In this document: in pieces, positions 52,528-61,791 of the stretch
How positions within the stretch are numbered: the first letter of the stretch is position 1
Layout: each line of letters opens with the position of its first letter
DNA from: JBBSHE01 sp038253325
GTDB lineage: Bacteria > Actinomycetota > Actinomycetes > Propionibacteriales > Nocardioidaceae
Reading direction: 5' to 3'
DNA length: 64,000 bases
NCBI GenBank assembly: GCA_038253325.1
Contig: JBBSHE010000001.1
Span: forward strand, 62,001 to 126,000
Program-made: the position numbers and the translations under genes
The notes under the pieces: generated by a model
The model's input: the letters and a program-made list of their open reading frames with translations, nothing else
Databases searched by the model: none
What the model was told of the DNA's origin: nothing

Positions 52528-53073
52528 GTGGGGCTCCGGCCCGTACGGATGCGCGACGCACGGCGGTGGGCGAACCTGCGTGCGCAGAACGCCGACTGGT
52601 TGCGACCGTGGGACTCGACCCGCCCCGCCTCGCTGCACCGGCCGCCGATCGGCTTCCGGCCGATGGTCCGGCAGCTGGTGCGGGAGGGCAAGGCCGGCCG
52701 TTCGCTGCCGTTCGTCGCGACGTACGACGGCGAGATGGTGGGGCAGGTCCACGTCAACGGCATCACCTGGGGGTCGGCGTGGTGGGCATCCGTGGGTTAC
52801 TGGGTCGCCCGGGAATATGCGGGTCGCGGGATCATCCCGACCGGGGTGGCGCTGGCGATCGACCACTGCTTCACGACGGTTGGCCTGCATCGCATCGAGG
52901 TGGCGATCCGGCCCGAGAACACCTCGAGTCTCCGGGTGGTCGAGAAGCTCGGCATCCCGCAGATCGGTCGGGCACCGCGCTACCTGCACATCGACGGCGC
53001 GTGGCGCGATCACCTGCTCTTCGCGATCACCGCCGAGGAGGTCCCGGACGGCATCCTCTCCCGGCTGGACTGA
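52528..53073 (+). CDS. GNAT N-acetyltransferase (RimJ/RimL-like)
   Basis: 181 residues from the GTG at 52528; homologues start about 13 residues earlier (WPAELSHGR is in frame upstream without a usable start), so the true start is uncertain. The fold is clear: VGLRPVRMRDARRWANLR, GYWVAREYAGRGIIPTGVAL (acetyl-CoA loop) and HRIEVAIRPENTSSLRVVEK. It would N-acetylate a protein terminus, perhaps ribosomal. It lies between mog and sepX, as in the mycobacterial moeA-rimJ-glpR order. Confidence 0.9.
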   Translation: MGLRPVRMRDARRWANLRAQNADWLRPWDSTRPASLHRPPIGFRPMVRQLVREGKAGRSLPFVATYDGEMVGQVHVNGITWGSAWWASVGYWVAREYAGRGIIPTGVALAIDHCFTTVGLHRIEVAIRPENTSSLRVVEKLGIPQIGRAPRYLHIDGAWRDHLLFAITAEEVPDGILSRLD

Positions 53074-53196
53074 GTCGTCCGCGCTGATCATCCGGTTCCC
53101 CGCGCCGGACGCAACCACAACAGCCACACAAGTTCTCATGCGACACACCGGTCACGGTGCGTCGCATCGGTGACATCCCGGCCTACGGTCAGGGAC

Positions 53197-54066
53197 GTGG
53201 GCACGACCGGACTGATCTACGCCGCCATCGTCATCGCCTGGGCGGCCTATCTCGTCCCCTTGGCCTTGCGCCGCTCGCACAACCAGGCCCGACGCAACTC
53301 GATCGAACGCTTTTCGTCTGCGATGCACGTCCTGTCGCGACGCGAACAACGAACGTCAGCTCGCGCCGTTGTCGCACCGCCCAGACCAGACGGCGTCGAC
53401 CGGGTCGTCCGGCCCCAGCTCGCGGTCGCGAAGCCGGCGAGTGCGAAGCTGGCGAACCGGCCCAGCAGTGCACCCGCCCGGCGGGCCGCCGCGCGCCGAC
53501 GACGGGTGCTGACGGTTCTCGTGACGTTGACCGCCATCGTCGGCGTCGTCTCCGCACTCGGGTTGCTGGCCCGGTGGGCGTTCGTGCTGCCGTTGATCGG
53601 CGTCGTGGCCTTTCTCGGCGTCGCGCGACGCCAGGTGCGCCGGGCGAGCGACGCGTACTGGGAAGCCGTCGCACAGAGTCGGCCGTCGGTCTCGAACGTC
53701 GTGCGCCGCTCCGCCCAACGGATCGACGCCAACCACGGTGTCGCCAGGCAGGACACCGTTCACCACCCCGGACCCGACGAGCAGCCCACCGAGCTGATGC
53801 ACCTGGACCTGGCGGACGTCGAGGTGCACGACGTGGTCCCTGTCAAGGGTTCGGACGGCTCCGCCTTGTGGGACCCGATCCCCGTCACCCTGCCCACCTA
53901 CGTCGGCCAACCTGCCATCCGACGTCAGGTCCGTACGGTCGACCTGGCCGCCGGCGACATCACCTCGTCTGCTCGGCCGGCAACCACCCCGTCAGCCGTA
54001 GAGCCGGCGGATTCGCGGGCACTCGACGAACCCGAAGACGACGCTCCCCGAGCCGTGGGAGAGTAG
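53197..54066 (+). CDS. sepX: SepX/GlpR-like divisome-associated membrane protein
   Basis: 289 residues from the GTG at 53197, giving the family start GTTGLIYAAIVIAWAAYLVP. A TACGGT -10-like box ends 7 bp upstream, suggesting a leaderless message. One N-terminal transmembrane helix, a basic linker with FSSAMHVLSRREQ, two central transmembrane segments (about 105-150), and a long polar C-terminus. In Streptomyces and mycobacteria this family acts with the divisome (Z-ring stability). Placement after the GNAT gene supports the call. Confidence 0.82.
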   Translation: MGTTGLIYAAIVIAWAAYLVPLALRRSHNQARRNSIERFSSAMHVLSRREQRTSARAVVAPPRPDGVDRVVRPQLAVAKPASAKLANRPSSAPARRAAARRRRVLTVLVTLTAIVGVVSALGLLARWAFVLPLIGVVAFLGVARRQVRRASDAYWEAVAQSRPSVSNVVRRSAQRIDANHGVARQDTVHHPGPDEQPTELMHLDLADVEVHDVVPVKGSDGSALWDPIPVTLPTYVGQPAIRRQVRTVDLAAGDITSSARPATTPSAVEPADSRALDEPEDDAPRAVGE

Positions 54067-54113
54067 CGACTGCCTGCTAAGGTTTCCGTTGCTTCGCCCC
54101 CGGGTGGAGAGCC

Positions 54114-54191
<78 letters not shown>

Positions 54192-54347
54192 ACCCGCTGG
54201 TCAGAGGCACCGCCCGGATCCTGGATACAGGAGCAGGCAGTGGCAACTCAGCAGAAAGTCAGCGGAAAGTCGGTATGCCGGTCGCATCACTCGGGGCGTC
54301 TGGGGGCACCTCGGAGGTGCTCGGCGCAGCGGGCGCACCTGTGCGAC

Positions 54348-54608
54348 ATGGACACCTCGACGCCGCATCAACTCGTTGAATCAGTTCGTTCATCGGAACG
54401 AGAGATCTTTGTCGTCGTCACCTTGTCCGAGCTCGCCGCACAACTCGGGGTCAGCGTGCAGACCCTCTACGACCTGCGCAGCCAGGGTCGCGGCCCCCGC
54501 GGCTTCCGGGTCGGCCGGGAACTACGGTTCCGGGTCACCGAGGTCGAGGCATGGCTCGCGGGGCTCGAAGCCGACGACGCCGAGCGCCACCCGAGAGCGG
54601 CCGGCTGA
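54348..54608 (+). CDS. Excisionase-like helix-turn-helix protein
   Basis: 86 residues from the ATG at 54348. The HTH_17/AlpA-like domain reads LSELAAQLGVSVQTLYDLRS and then RELRFRVTEVEAWLAGLEAD. Such proteins direct integrase towards excision by bending attachment-site DNA. Its stop overlaps the integrase start (TGATG). The 157 bp between tRNA-Ala and this gene hold no gene and would be the attL region. Confidence 0.85.
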   Translation: MDTSTPHQLVESVRSSEREIFVVVTLSELAAQLGVSVQTLYDLRSQGRGPRGFRVGRELRFRVTEVEAWLAGLEADDAERHPRAAG

Positions 54609-55885
54609 TGCGCACCGGCCGACCCCGGACACCGATCGGCACCCACGGCTCGATCAATACCCGTCGCATCCGCGGCCGCGTCATCGCCGAGACCCGGGTC
54701 CGCGACCTCGACGGGCGGCTCCGGCAGGTCAGGGCGACCGGACCGACCGCAGCCGCCGCACGCTCACGACTGATGGAACGGATCCGAGAGCGGCCCGCGC
54801 TGACGAGTGCGGGAGCATTGCGGCTCACCAGCTCCTTCGCCGATCTCGCTGACCTGTGGCTCTCCGACCTCGAGGTCCGCGACCTCGCCGTTAACACCAA
54901 GGAGAACTACCGAGCCTGCCTGCGGATCCACGTGCGGCCTGCGTTCGAGTACTACGCCCTCGCCGAGGTCACCACCGGGCGGGTCGAATGGTTCCTGGCC
55001 CGGCAAGCCAAGACATCGCCGTCGCAGGCCAGGCAGACCCGGACCCTGCTCAACTTGCTCTTCGCCTACGCGTTGCGTCACGACGCCGTCGCCCGCAACC
55101 CGGTCGTGGGAACCTCTCAGCTGCGCCGGAACAAGCCGACACCCAAGGCGCTGACGATGGAGCAGATCTCAGCGATCCGGCGGGCCGCTGCCGCCTGGCG
55201 GAGCGAGCCCGGTCTACCCGGTCCCAAACCGGACGGTGCCGTGCGCGACATCATCGAGGTCCTGCTGGGAACCGCCATGCGCCCTGGCGAGGTGCTGGCC
55301 TTGCGGCCCTGCGACATCGAGGACCTGCCCGTCGGGATGATCGCCAGCGTCAACGGCACGGTCGTTCAACATAAGGGCCACGGCGCAGAGCGCCAGGACC
55401 GGCCCAAGACCGCCGCGTCAGTCAGACGCATCCCCGTCCCCGAGTTCGCCGCCGACGTCGTTCGCCGACGAGTCGCCGCATTGCCAACCGGGGAGCACGG
55501 TCGGACGATCTTCGCCAACCGAAGCGGAGGGCCCCTGAGTCCCTACAACGTTCGTCGAACGTTCCGAGCGTTCCTCGACGACGCTGGCCTGGCCGACACC
55601 GGGATCAGCTTGCGGTGGTACCGACGCACCGGCGCGACGGTGATCGCCCGCGGAGCAGGCACCGACGCGGCTGCGTCCTTCCTCGGCCACACGTCCTCGG
55701 TGATCACCGAGGGCCACTACATCGAGCCTGACCGGCGGGTCGATGCCGCCCCCGCGGACCTTCTCGAGCGCACCCTCCGGCCGGACCGACCCGATGCCTC
55801 GCTCTTGGCTGGCACGGCGGCCGACGGCGAGGACGGGTTGCTCAATGCCCTGGACCGTGAGGTCGACGATGACGCCGTCGCCTAG
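54608..55885 (+). CDS. Tyrosine integrase at tRNA-Ala
   Basis: 425 residues, ATG overlapping the excisionase stop. Arm-binding N-terminus, core-binding domain (SFADLADLWLSDLEVRDLAV) and catalytic domain with Arg in GTAMRPGEVLALRP, Lys in RPKTAASVRRIP, Arg in RWYRRTGATVIA, His in ASFLGHTSS and Tyr in GHYIEPDRR. The usual histidine two residues before the second arginine pair (HxxR) is replaced by arginine. It is directed away from tRNA-Ala. No cargo genes are recognised downstream. Confidence 0.92.
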   Translation: MRTGRPRTPIGTHGSINTRRIRGRVIAETRVRDLDGRLRQVRATGPTAAAARSRLMERIRERPALTSAGALRLTSSFADLADLWLSDLEVRDLAVNTKENYRACLRIHVRPAFEYYALAEVTTGRVEWFLARQAKTSPSQARQTRTLLNLLFAYALRHDAVARNPVVGTSQLRRNKPTPKALTMEQISAIRRAAAAWRSEPGLPGPKPDGAVRDIIEVLLGTAMRPGEVLALRPCDIEDLPVGMIASVNGTVVQHKGHGAERQDRPKTAASVRRIPVPEFAADVVRRRVAALPTGEHGRTIFANRSGGPLSPYNVRRTFRAFLDDAGLADTGISLRWYRRTGATVIARGAGTDAAASFLGHTSSVITEGHYIEPDRRVDAAPADLLERTLRPDRPDASLLAGTAADGEDGLLNALDREVDDDAVA

Positions 55886-57241
55886 CCGCACCAAAGGCCG
55901 AGACAGCGAACGTCTCTAGCGAGCCATTCGACGGTCCCGCCGAATCGGCGGGACCAGGGCTTACTTGCGGATTCGATGGTGCGGTCGCCAGGTGTCCGCA
56001 ATCTTTGGATCAGGCTGAGCTTCACCTCGCGGGTGACTATGCCGTCCGGTAGCTGCCGACTCCACCGCTTGACTCGGGTTGGCTGTGGCCGTCCGTGGTT
56101 CCGGCCTCTACTGTCCTCGCCCAAGGCACCAATTCTCGCCCGTCCCGGGTCCGCGCGATGGGACGGGCGCGGGGACGGGCGCGGGCTCTCAGGACACGTT
56201 TGCGCAGGTCACAGGACCGCTCCTCTGCGCCCGTCCTGCAGCCGAAAATTGTTTGCGCGTCAGGGCCGTTCCAGGGCGTTCGAGGGCGTCGGTGGGCGCT
56301 GCGGTCGAAGGGAGGGACCGTGCCCATGCGCGCCGACTCATCGCCACGAGGATGTAGCCCCTCACGGCAAACGCACGCGACGCCAGGCCGGCATACAGCA
56401 CCGCTGCTGTCGCACGTTCGCACCCGGCGCCACCTTGAAGTGCACTGCACGTCCATCGGTCTGGTCGCGACACGCAACTCCGCCGCGTTGAGCAACGCCC
56501 GTCCTAAACGTTTCCACCCCTCTCGATGGGCTACACGTCTTGCAGATCGAGGTGTAAAGCCCCGAATCTACGCCAGGATGACTCGATCTCTCGGTCGCCG
56601 GGGTGAGTCCCGAGACGGTTGGGAACGGCGTCGTGAAGCTGCCGAGATGTGTTCGCACATCGCGCGCCGTGGGTTGAGTCACTGGAAACGATTGAGGTTA
56701 AGCCAGACTTGGTCTCCGCCGACGCCGAAATCGTCCGCTCATAGCCGATGTGCGCGCATTGTGCGTCGGCTCCGAGCATGCTTCCGCCCTAGCAAGCAGG
56801 GGGCTCAGCGCCTACTTCGGAGTCGGACGGACTGAGAGCGCTCGGGACTCGGCTGCACCGGTAGACGTCCCGTCACCGGACGCTTCACCGGACGGGTCTT
56901 GCGGGACGCCCGGAGAGATCCACGCCCAGCGCTTTGCGTGGATTCCGTAGGGGTTCGCCCATCGGGACGTATGGCTGTATCAGATCGTCCGATGAGCGGG
57001 CGGACCGCCGAGTGGGTAAATCGTCGGGATTCGGGGCCAAGAAGGAGCGGCCCAGTCTCGAATTTCAGGCGCACTAAGTCACTGCTTCTTGGCCGGAAAA
57101 TGGCCGCGACCGCCCGAGATCGTGGTCGTGCTTTCTGTCTTACTGGCCGGCCATTCGCCCTCAGGTTGAGGCAGATGCCCCATGACGTGGTGCGGCGCCG
57201 GCGCGAGTCTGAAGGTACGAACCCAACTCCTGGAGGCACTG
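55886..57241. other. 1.36-kb stretch without recognisable genes
   Basis: Neither strand shows a motif-bearing frame, and the base composition looks less coding than its surroundings. I saw no copy of the tRNA-Ala 3' end that would mark attR. The last 130 bp (from 57113) belong to a duplication shared with 60221-60474. Confidence 0.6.
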
Positions 57242-57496
57242 ATGACGCTCTACATGGATGTACACGAGGCGCTCCCGGCCGGCACAACGGCCGCTGACGT
57301 GGCCGGCGCACACGCACAGGACCTGTTGGTCCAGCCAAAGCACGGCGTGAATTACCGCAGCTATTGGGTCGACGAGGCCAACGGCAAGGCGTGGTGCCTG
57401 GTCGAGGCGCCCGACGCCGAGGCGGCGGCCGCCGTTCACCGAGAAGCCCACGGACTGGTCGCCGACCGGCTGTTCCCCGTGGTCGAGGGCCAGTGA
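57242..57496 (+). CDS. DUF4242 / SCO4226-type small metal-binding protein
   Basis: 84 residues, ATG 57242 with CTGGAGG 8 bp upstream. A ferredoxin-like fold: MTLYMDVHEALPAGTTAADV, then NYRSYWVDEANGKAWCLVEA and AAAAVHREAHGLVADRLFPV. The family includes the Streptomyces nickel-binding SCO4226; the histidines here are compatible with metal binding. Its stop overlaps the next ATG. The 5' half is duplicated at 60343. Confidence 0.87.
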   Translation: MTLYMDVHEALPAGTTAADVAGAHAQDLLVQPKHGVNYRSYWVDEANGKAWCLVEAPDAEAAAAVHREAHGLVADRLFPVVEGQ

Positions 57497-58257
57497 TGTC
57501 TGCGCGCAACGCGCCGCGGGTCGTCGCCGAGGACGCGGAAGCGGCCCCGTCGCTCCCGCCGGGTGAGGGCGAGTGGATCAGTGGCTATGGGGTGATGGGC
57601 CTGTCCTTCGCCTCCGGGGACTACTTCGTGCTGCGGAGCATGACGGCGGCGAGCTTCGGCGCCGGCTACCGCGCGTTGTGGCACCGGGGTCCCGAGGGTG
57701 ACTGGACCGTCTACTCGACGGCCGACCCCGAGCACAGCTGCGAGCGCTACATCGGCGCGGCGTGCAGTCATCCGTCGGTGCGCGCCAACATCGACGTGGA
57801 GTGGCTCGACGACCAGACGATGCGCGTGCGGGTCGGCGACACCCTGGACTGGACGGTGGCGCTTCGGCACACCCTCGTCACCCAGATGATGACCGCGATG
57901 GGCCGTGCGATGCCGCTGTGGATGTGGACCAGCTCGGTCATCCTGGCTCTCATGAGCCGGATCGCGGGCCCCATGCTCGGCGTCGGCAAGGTGCGGCTCG
58001 CCGGTGACATGCCGAACGGGCAGCGTTTCACTGCGGCGCCGGTGCGTATCTGGGCAGTCGAGAACAGTCGGGCCACACTGGCCGGCCGGGACCTCGGCGC
58101 TCCGCAGCCGCAGGGGGCGCAGGCGCGCATCGGCGGTTTCTGGCTGCCGCAGCACGGCATCTTCATGCGCGGCTTCGCGCACTTCGACGCCTTCGACCCT
58201 GTGCGACACATTTCGGCGGCCGAACGCCAACGCGAATTGCTCGAAGCGGCGGCATGA
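57496..58257 (+). CDS. Hypothetical protein coupled to DUF4242
   Basis: 253 residues, ATG overlapping the previous stop. Not recognised. A beta-rich N-terminal half (GYGVMGLSFASGDYFVLRSM and WTVYSTADPEHSCERYIGAA) is followed by a hydrophobic helix (MPLWMWTSSVILALMSRIAG) and a second beta region (RIGGFWLPQHGIFMRGFAHF). This could be a lipocalin-like or hydroxyneurosporene-synthase-like fold, but no residues support an enzyme call. Probably one operon with the DUF4242 and HD genes. Confidence 0.7.
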   Translation: MSARNAPRVVAEDAEAAPSLPPGEGEWISGYGVMGLSFASGDYFVLRSMTAASFGAGYRALWHRGPEGDWTVYSTADPEHSCERYIGAACSHPSVRANIDVEWLDDQTMRVRVGDTLDWTVALRHTLVTQMMTAMGRAMPLWMWTSSVILALMSRIAGPMLGVGKVRLAGDMPNGQRFTAAPVRIWAVENSRATLAGRDLGAPQPQGAQARIGGFWLPQHGIFMRGFAHFDAFDPVRHISAAERQRELLEAAA

Positions 58258-58266
58258 GTAGCCTGA

Positions 58267-59547
58267 GTGGCCGCCCGGGTGCACGATGACGCTGTGTCTT
58301 GTCCCCCGGTTGAAACGCGCCGCACCGAGCTGCTCGCCGCACTGTCGATCGCGATCGACCTGGGGCTCGGCCAGCCGGCAGAGCACGTGCTGCGGGCGGC
58401 GGTCATCGCGACTCGGCTCGCCGACCGGCTGGGGCTGACCCGCGAGCAGCGGGACACCACGTTCCACGCCACGCTCGTGATGTGGATCGGCTGCCACGCC
58501 GACTCCCACGAGTACGTCGGCTGGTTCGGTGACGACATCGCGGTCAAGCGCGAGGCGTACCTCGTCGACTGGGCGGGTCTGCCGTACATGCGGTTCCTGA
58601 TGGGAAACATCGCCCGCGGCGCGCCGCTCCCTCAGCGGATCAAGCTGATCGGGAAGCTGATGCGCAACCCGCGTGGCCAGATGGGTGCACTGGTGCATTC
58701 GCACTGCGCCTCGGCGTCGCTGCTGGCCGCCGAGATCGGGCTGTCCGAGCGTGTCCAGGCCGTGCTGGGGGCAACCTTCGAGCGGTACGACGGGGCGGGC
58801 GGCCCGCATGCCTTGGCGGGAGACGAGCTGCCGATCGAGATGCGGGTGGCGCAGCTGGCAGACCTCGTCGAGGTGCACGACCGCACCTACGGTCCCGGCG
58901 GCGCGGAGCACGTGGTGCGCTCGCGTCGGGGCGGCCAGTTCGACCCCGCGGTCGCCGATGAGTTCCTCTCCGATCCCCAAGCGCTCCTGGCTGCACCGGA
59001 AATGGGCAGCTACTGGGAGGCCGCCCTCGCCGAGGCCCCTGACCGCAACCGCCCCCTGACCCCGGTGGAGCTGGACCGGATGCTGGTCGCGCTCGGCGAC
59101 TTCGTCGACCTCAAGTGCCCGTTCACGCTCGGCCACTCGCGAGCCGTGGCCGATCTCGCGGCACGGGCCGCCGCGCACCTCGGCTTGGACGCCGACGACG
59201 TCGCGGCGGTCCGCCGGGCTGGTCACGTCCACGACATCGGGCGGATCGGGGTCTCGAACCGGGTCTGGGAGGCCTCCGCGGACCTGTCGGCCGAACAGTG
59301 GGAGCGCGTCCGCCTGCACCCGTACCTGACCGCGCGGATCCTCGAGCGGGTCAGTGGTCTCGGCGACGTCGCGCGGATCGCGTCGAACCATCACGAACAG
59401 CCCGATGGCGGTGGCTATCCGCGGGCGCTCGCCGTCGCGTCGCTGCCGATGCCCGACCGGGTCCTCGCCGCGGCGGTGACCTACGAGTCGGCGCTGGAGC
59501 CGCGGCCCTACCGCGCGGCGCAGTCGCCCGCCCAGGCCGCGGAGTGA
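58267..59547 (+). CDS. HD-GYP-like phosphohydrolase domain protein, ending at an in-frame TGA
   Basis: 426 residues (GTG 58267). The N-terminal half contains a degenerate HD-like repeat (FERYDGAGGPHALAG). The C-terminal half contains the catalytic HD pair in GHVHDIGRIGV and the HD-GYP signature HHEQPDGGGYPRAL. This class hydrolyses cyclic di-GMP or similar nucleotides. In homologues a LuxR DNA-binding domain follows in the same polypeptide. Here the frame is closed by a single TGA at 59545-59547, and the LuxR domain continues in the same frame. Confidence 0.85.
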   Translation: MAARVHDDAVSCPPVETRRTELLAALSIAIDLGLGQPAEHVLRAAVIATRLADRLGLTREQRDTTFHATLVMWIGCHADSHEYVGWFGDDIAVKREAYLVDWAGLPYMRFLMGNIARGAPLPQRIKLIGKLMRNPRGQMGALVHSHCASASLLAAEIGLSERVQAVLGATFERYDGAGGPHALAGDELPIEMRVAQLADLVEVHDRTYGPGGAEHVVRSRRGGQFDPAVADEFLSDPQALLAAPEMGSYWEAALAEAPDRNRPLTPVELDRMLVALGDFVDLKCPFTLGHSRAVADLAARAAAHLGLDADDVAAVRRAGHVHDIGRIGVSNRVWEASADLSAEQWERVRLHPYLTARILERVSGLGDVARIASNHHEQPDGGGYPRALAVASLPMPDRVLAAAVTYESALEPRPYRAAQSPAQAAE

Positions 59548-59856
59548 CTGAACAGAAGGGCCGCCGCCGGTGCGCTGGACGGCGCCGCCGTCGGTGCGGT
59601 GCTCACCGCGGCGGGCCATGCTCCCGCGAAGCGCACATCGCGCGAGGACCGGCTCACGCCGCGCGAGGTCGAGATCCTCATGCACGTGGCACAAGGCGAG
59701 TCGAACCGGCACATCGCGCAGCGGTTCACGCTCTCGGAGAAAACGGTGCGCAACCACGTTGAGCGGATCTACGGCAAGCTCGGCGTGAGCAACCGCATCG
59801 GGGCCAGCTTGTACGCCCTGGAGCACGGGCTCGTGCCGGCGCGGCCCCGTGACTGA
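59548..59856 (+). pseudogene. LuxR-type HTH domain severed from the HD protein
   Basis: It is in the same frame as the HD gene, immediately after its TGA: LNRRAAAGALDGAAVGAVLT, then a complete GerE/LuxR domain REDRLTPREVEILMHVAQGE, NRHIAQRFTLSEKTVRNHVE and IYGKLGVSNRIGASLYALE. It has no good start of its own except an in-frame GTG at 59599. Either it is translated separately or by readthrough, or the two-domain regulator is broken by one nonsense mutation. Confidence 0.8.
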
Positions 59857-60220
59857 TCGGGCACGGGACACAGCACCTACGAAGCAGCGAGGCCCAACGC
59901 ACGCTGCACGCAGAAACGACCGGATCAGCCGTACATGCGGAGCCCGACCATGGCAGTCGGGGCGGAGCCCGACCGCGCTTCGCCGCTCATGCCACTCTGC
60001 GGAGAGCAGAGTCCGACTCCGTGTGCATGCTGGACCCGTCATGAAGAAGCGCGACAGGTTCAGCGGTGCTGATAGGTATGCAGAGCGAGTCAGGACCGCA
60101 TCTTGGCCGCGAAATGGCCGCAAGGACTCGACAACAACGACCTCAACTGGCCGATCGACCGATTGGCACCTTTCAGGTCAGATCGCAAGCCACTTTCGCA
60201 AAATTTCTCAAACCGCCCAG

Positions 60221-60480
60221 GATCGTTTTCGTGCTTTCCGGCTTACGGGCCGCCATTCGCCTTCACGTTGAGGCAAATGCCCCATGACGTGGTGCGGCGC
60301 CGGCGCGAGTCTGAGGTCACGAACCCCCTCCTGGAGGCACTGATGACGCTCTACATGGATGTACACGAGACGCTCCCGGCCGGCACAACGGCCGCTGACG
60401 TGGCCGGCGCACCCGCGCAGGACCTGTTGGTCCAGGCAGAGCACGGCTCGAACTACCGCAGCTACTGGGTCGACCCTGCG
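60221..60480 (+). repeat. Duplicated upstream region and 5' half of the DUF4242 gene
   Basis: About 255 bp from 60221 closely match 57113-57370, including the ribosome-binding site and the first roughly 45 codons (ATG 60343, MTLYMDVHETLPAGTTAADV). The copy ends at NYRSYWVD and runs in frame into the next gene's leader. The preceding 59857-60220 region holds no recognised gene. Confidence 0.9.
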
Positions 60481-60504
60481 GCGCCACCGAGAGGGGACCT
60501 CACC

Positions 60505-61056
60505 ATGACGCGACAAAGTCGCCGGGCCGGAGCGCTGGCGGTTGTGGCCGCCCTGCTGGCTGCCGCGTGCCTGGGCGTGGCGGCACCCGCGACCGCCGAC
60601 AAGCCGGTGACGTCCCAGCCGAAAGGTGGGCACAAGCCCGGGACCATCAAGTTCCAGCACTACTTCGACACGGCCAGCACAATCATCTCTCGGGACGGGA
60701 GCCGTCAGACGGGCCGGTTCTCCGGCGTGATCCACCTCGGGGGCGAGGTGATCCTCGACGCCGACGGTCAGCCCAGCGAGATCGACATCCACGCCAACGT
60801 GTCGGACGCCGTCGCGACGATCCCGGGGACAGGGGACAGCCGTCCGGTGACCGGCAGCGTCCGGTTTGACGACCACCCGCAGATCTGCGTGCCACGCGAC
60901 CTGTGCGGGCCGATCCCCTGGCAGCTGACCTTCGCCCTGGCGGGTGGGCCCGACGGCTCCGCGGGGCGTGACCTCGCGGTGCTGCGGGTCGCAGCGACCT
61001 TCGACGACTCCTGGAACCTCGTCGACGTCCAGCCCGTGACAGGCGGTCTGGAGTGA
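60505..61056 (+). CDS. Small secreted protein of unknown function
   Basis: 183 residues from ATG 60505 with AGAGGGGAC upstream. Sec signal peptide MTRQSRRAGALAVVAALLAA followed by a probable cleavage after ATADK or nearby. The mature protein is beta-rich (GTIKFQHYFDTASTIISRDG, RFSGVIHLGGEVILDADGQP) with a CVPRDLC cysteine pair. No family is recognised. Translation could also start at 60343, giving a DUF4242-derived N-terminal extension that would hide the signal peptide. Confidence 0.72.
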   Translation: MTRQSRRAGALAVVAALLAAACLGVAAPATADKPVTSQPKGGHKPGTIKFQHYFDTASTIISRDGSRQTGRFSGVIHLGGEVILDADGQPSEIDIHANVSDAVATIPGTGDSRPVTGSVRFDDHPQICVPRDLCGPIPWQLTFALAGGPDGSAGRDLAVLRVAATFDDSWNLVDVQPVTGGLE

Positions 61057-61251
61057 CGGACTGTCTCCACCGCGAGCTGACCAACCACTGACACTCACAC
61101 AGGAAAGCATCATTCGCCAACCAAGTAGACACCCGTCTGACCTCGACGACCACTACTGCAAGTGAACTGCCACTACAGATCTGGCACCAGCCCGGTCTGT
61201 CACGGCGACCGACGCTGCTGTTCCGACGGACCAACCGAGGGAGAACCGACC

Positions 61252-61479
61252 ATGACCGAGACCGTGCAACAGCCAAGCCTCAAGGCGCGGCACCGCAAGA
61301 TGTGGGCGTCAGGGGACTACCCGGCCGTGGCGCGTGAACTGATACCGCGGCTCGGCGAGCGCGTGGTGGCGGCAGCCGGGGTCCGCGCCGGGGACCGTGT
61401 GCTGGACGTCGGCGCCGGCTCTGGCAACGCCGCGATCCCCGCCGCCGCGCTGGGCGCGAGTGTCGTCGCTTCCGACCTA
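61252..61479 (+). pseudogene. SAM methyltransferase, 5' part (interrupted by IS110 element)
   Basis: MTETVQQPSLKARHRKMWAS to GDRVLDVGAGSGNAAIPAAA and GASVVASDL, i.e. through motif I and strand beta-2 of a class I methyltransferase (about 76 codons, good GAGGGAGA leader). The frame then enters the insertion at 61480 and stops after 25 unrelated codons. The missing part resumes at 62990. Confidence 0.9.
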
Positions 61480-61791
61480 TTATGTGGAGCCGTTTGTCAA
61501 GGGGGGCAGGGTGAAGCGGCGCCCCGGACCGTCGTTCGTGGACGCCGCTTCGGTTGACCGGTCAGTGGCCTGGGTGGTGACGAGCGTGTCGTGGTCGACG
61601 CGTCGGTCACTCTATTATTCGCGGGTTGGCTACCGCATGACGGAGTTTCGGCTGGAGTGCGTGCGCTGGTCTAACGTCGAGCGTGATCGCCAAGCAGGCT
61701 TGAGGATTGCTCATAGGTCGGTCGCGGATCACTCCGGGCGCTGCCGTCACCACCAGGGTTCACTGGTCGGACATCTGTGTCCTGCCCGGGC
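61480..61791 (-). ncRNA. Candidate bridge (seek) RNA region of the IS110 element
   Basis: The long non-coding end lies 3' of the transposase, where IS1111-type members of the IS110 family are reported to encode their guide RNA; IS110-type members have it 5'. Several short complementary pairs are visible but I cannot fold it reliably. Positional inference only. Confidence 0.35.

Noticed and set aside
57436..60123. 895-codon open frame on the minus strand
   Set aside because: It runs antisense through DUF4242, the unknown gene, HD-GYP and LuxR, all of which have recognisable motifs on the plus strand. Its translation has no domain and is Arg/Gly/Pro-rich, typical of a high-GC shadow frame.
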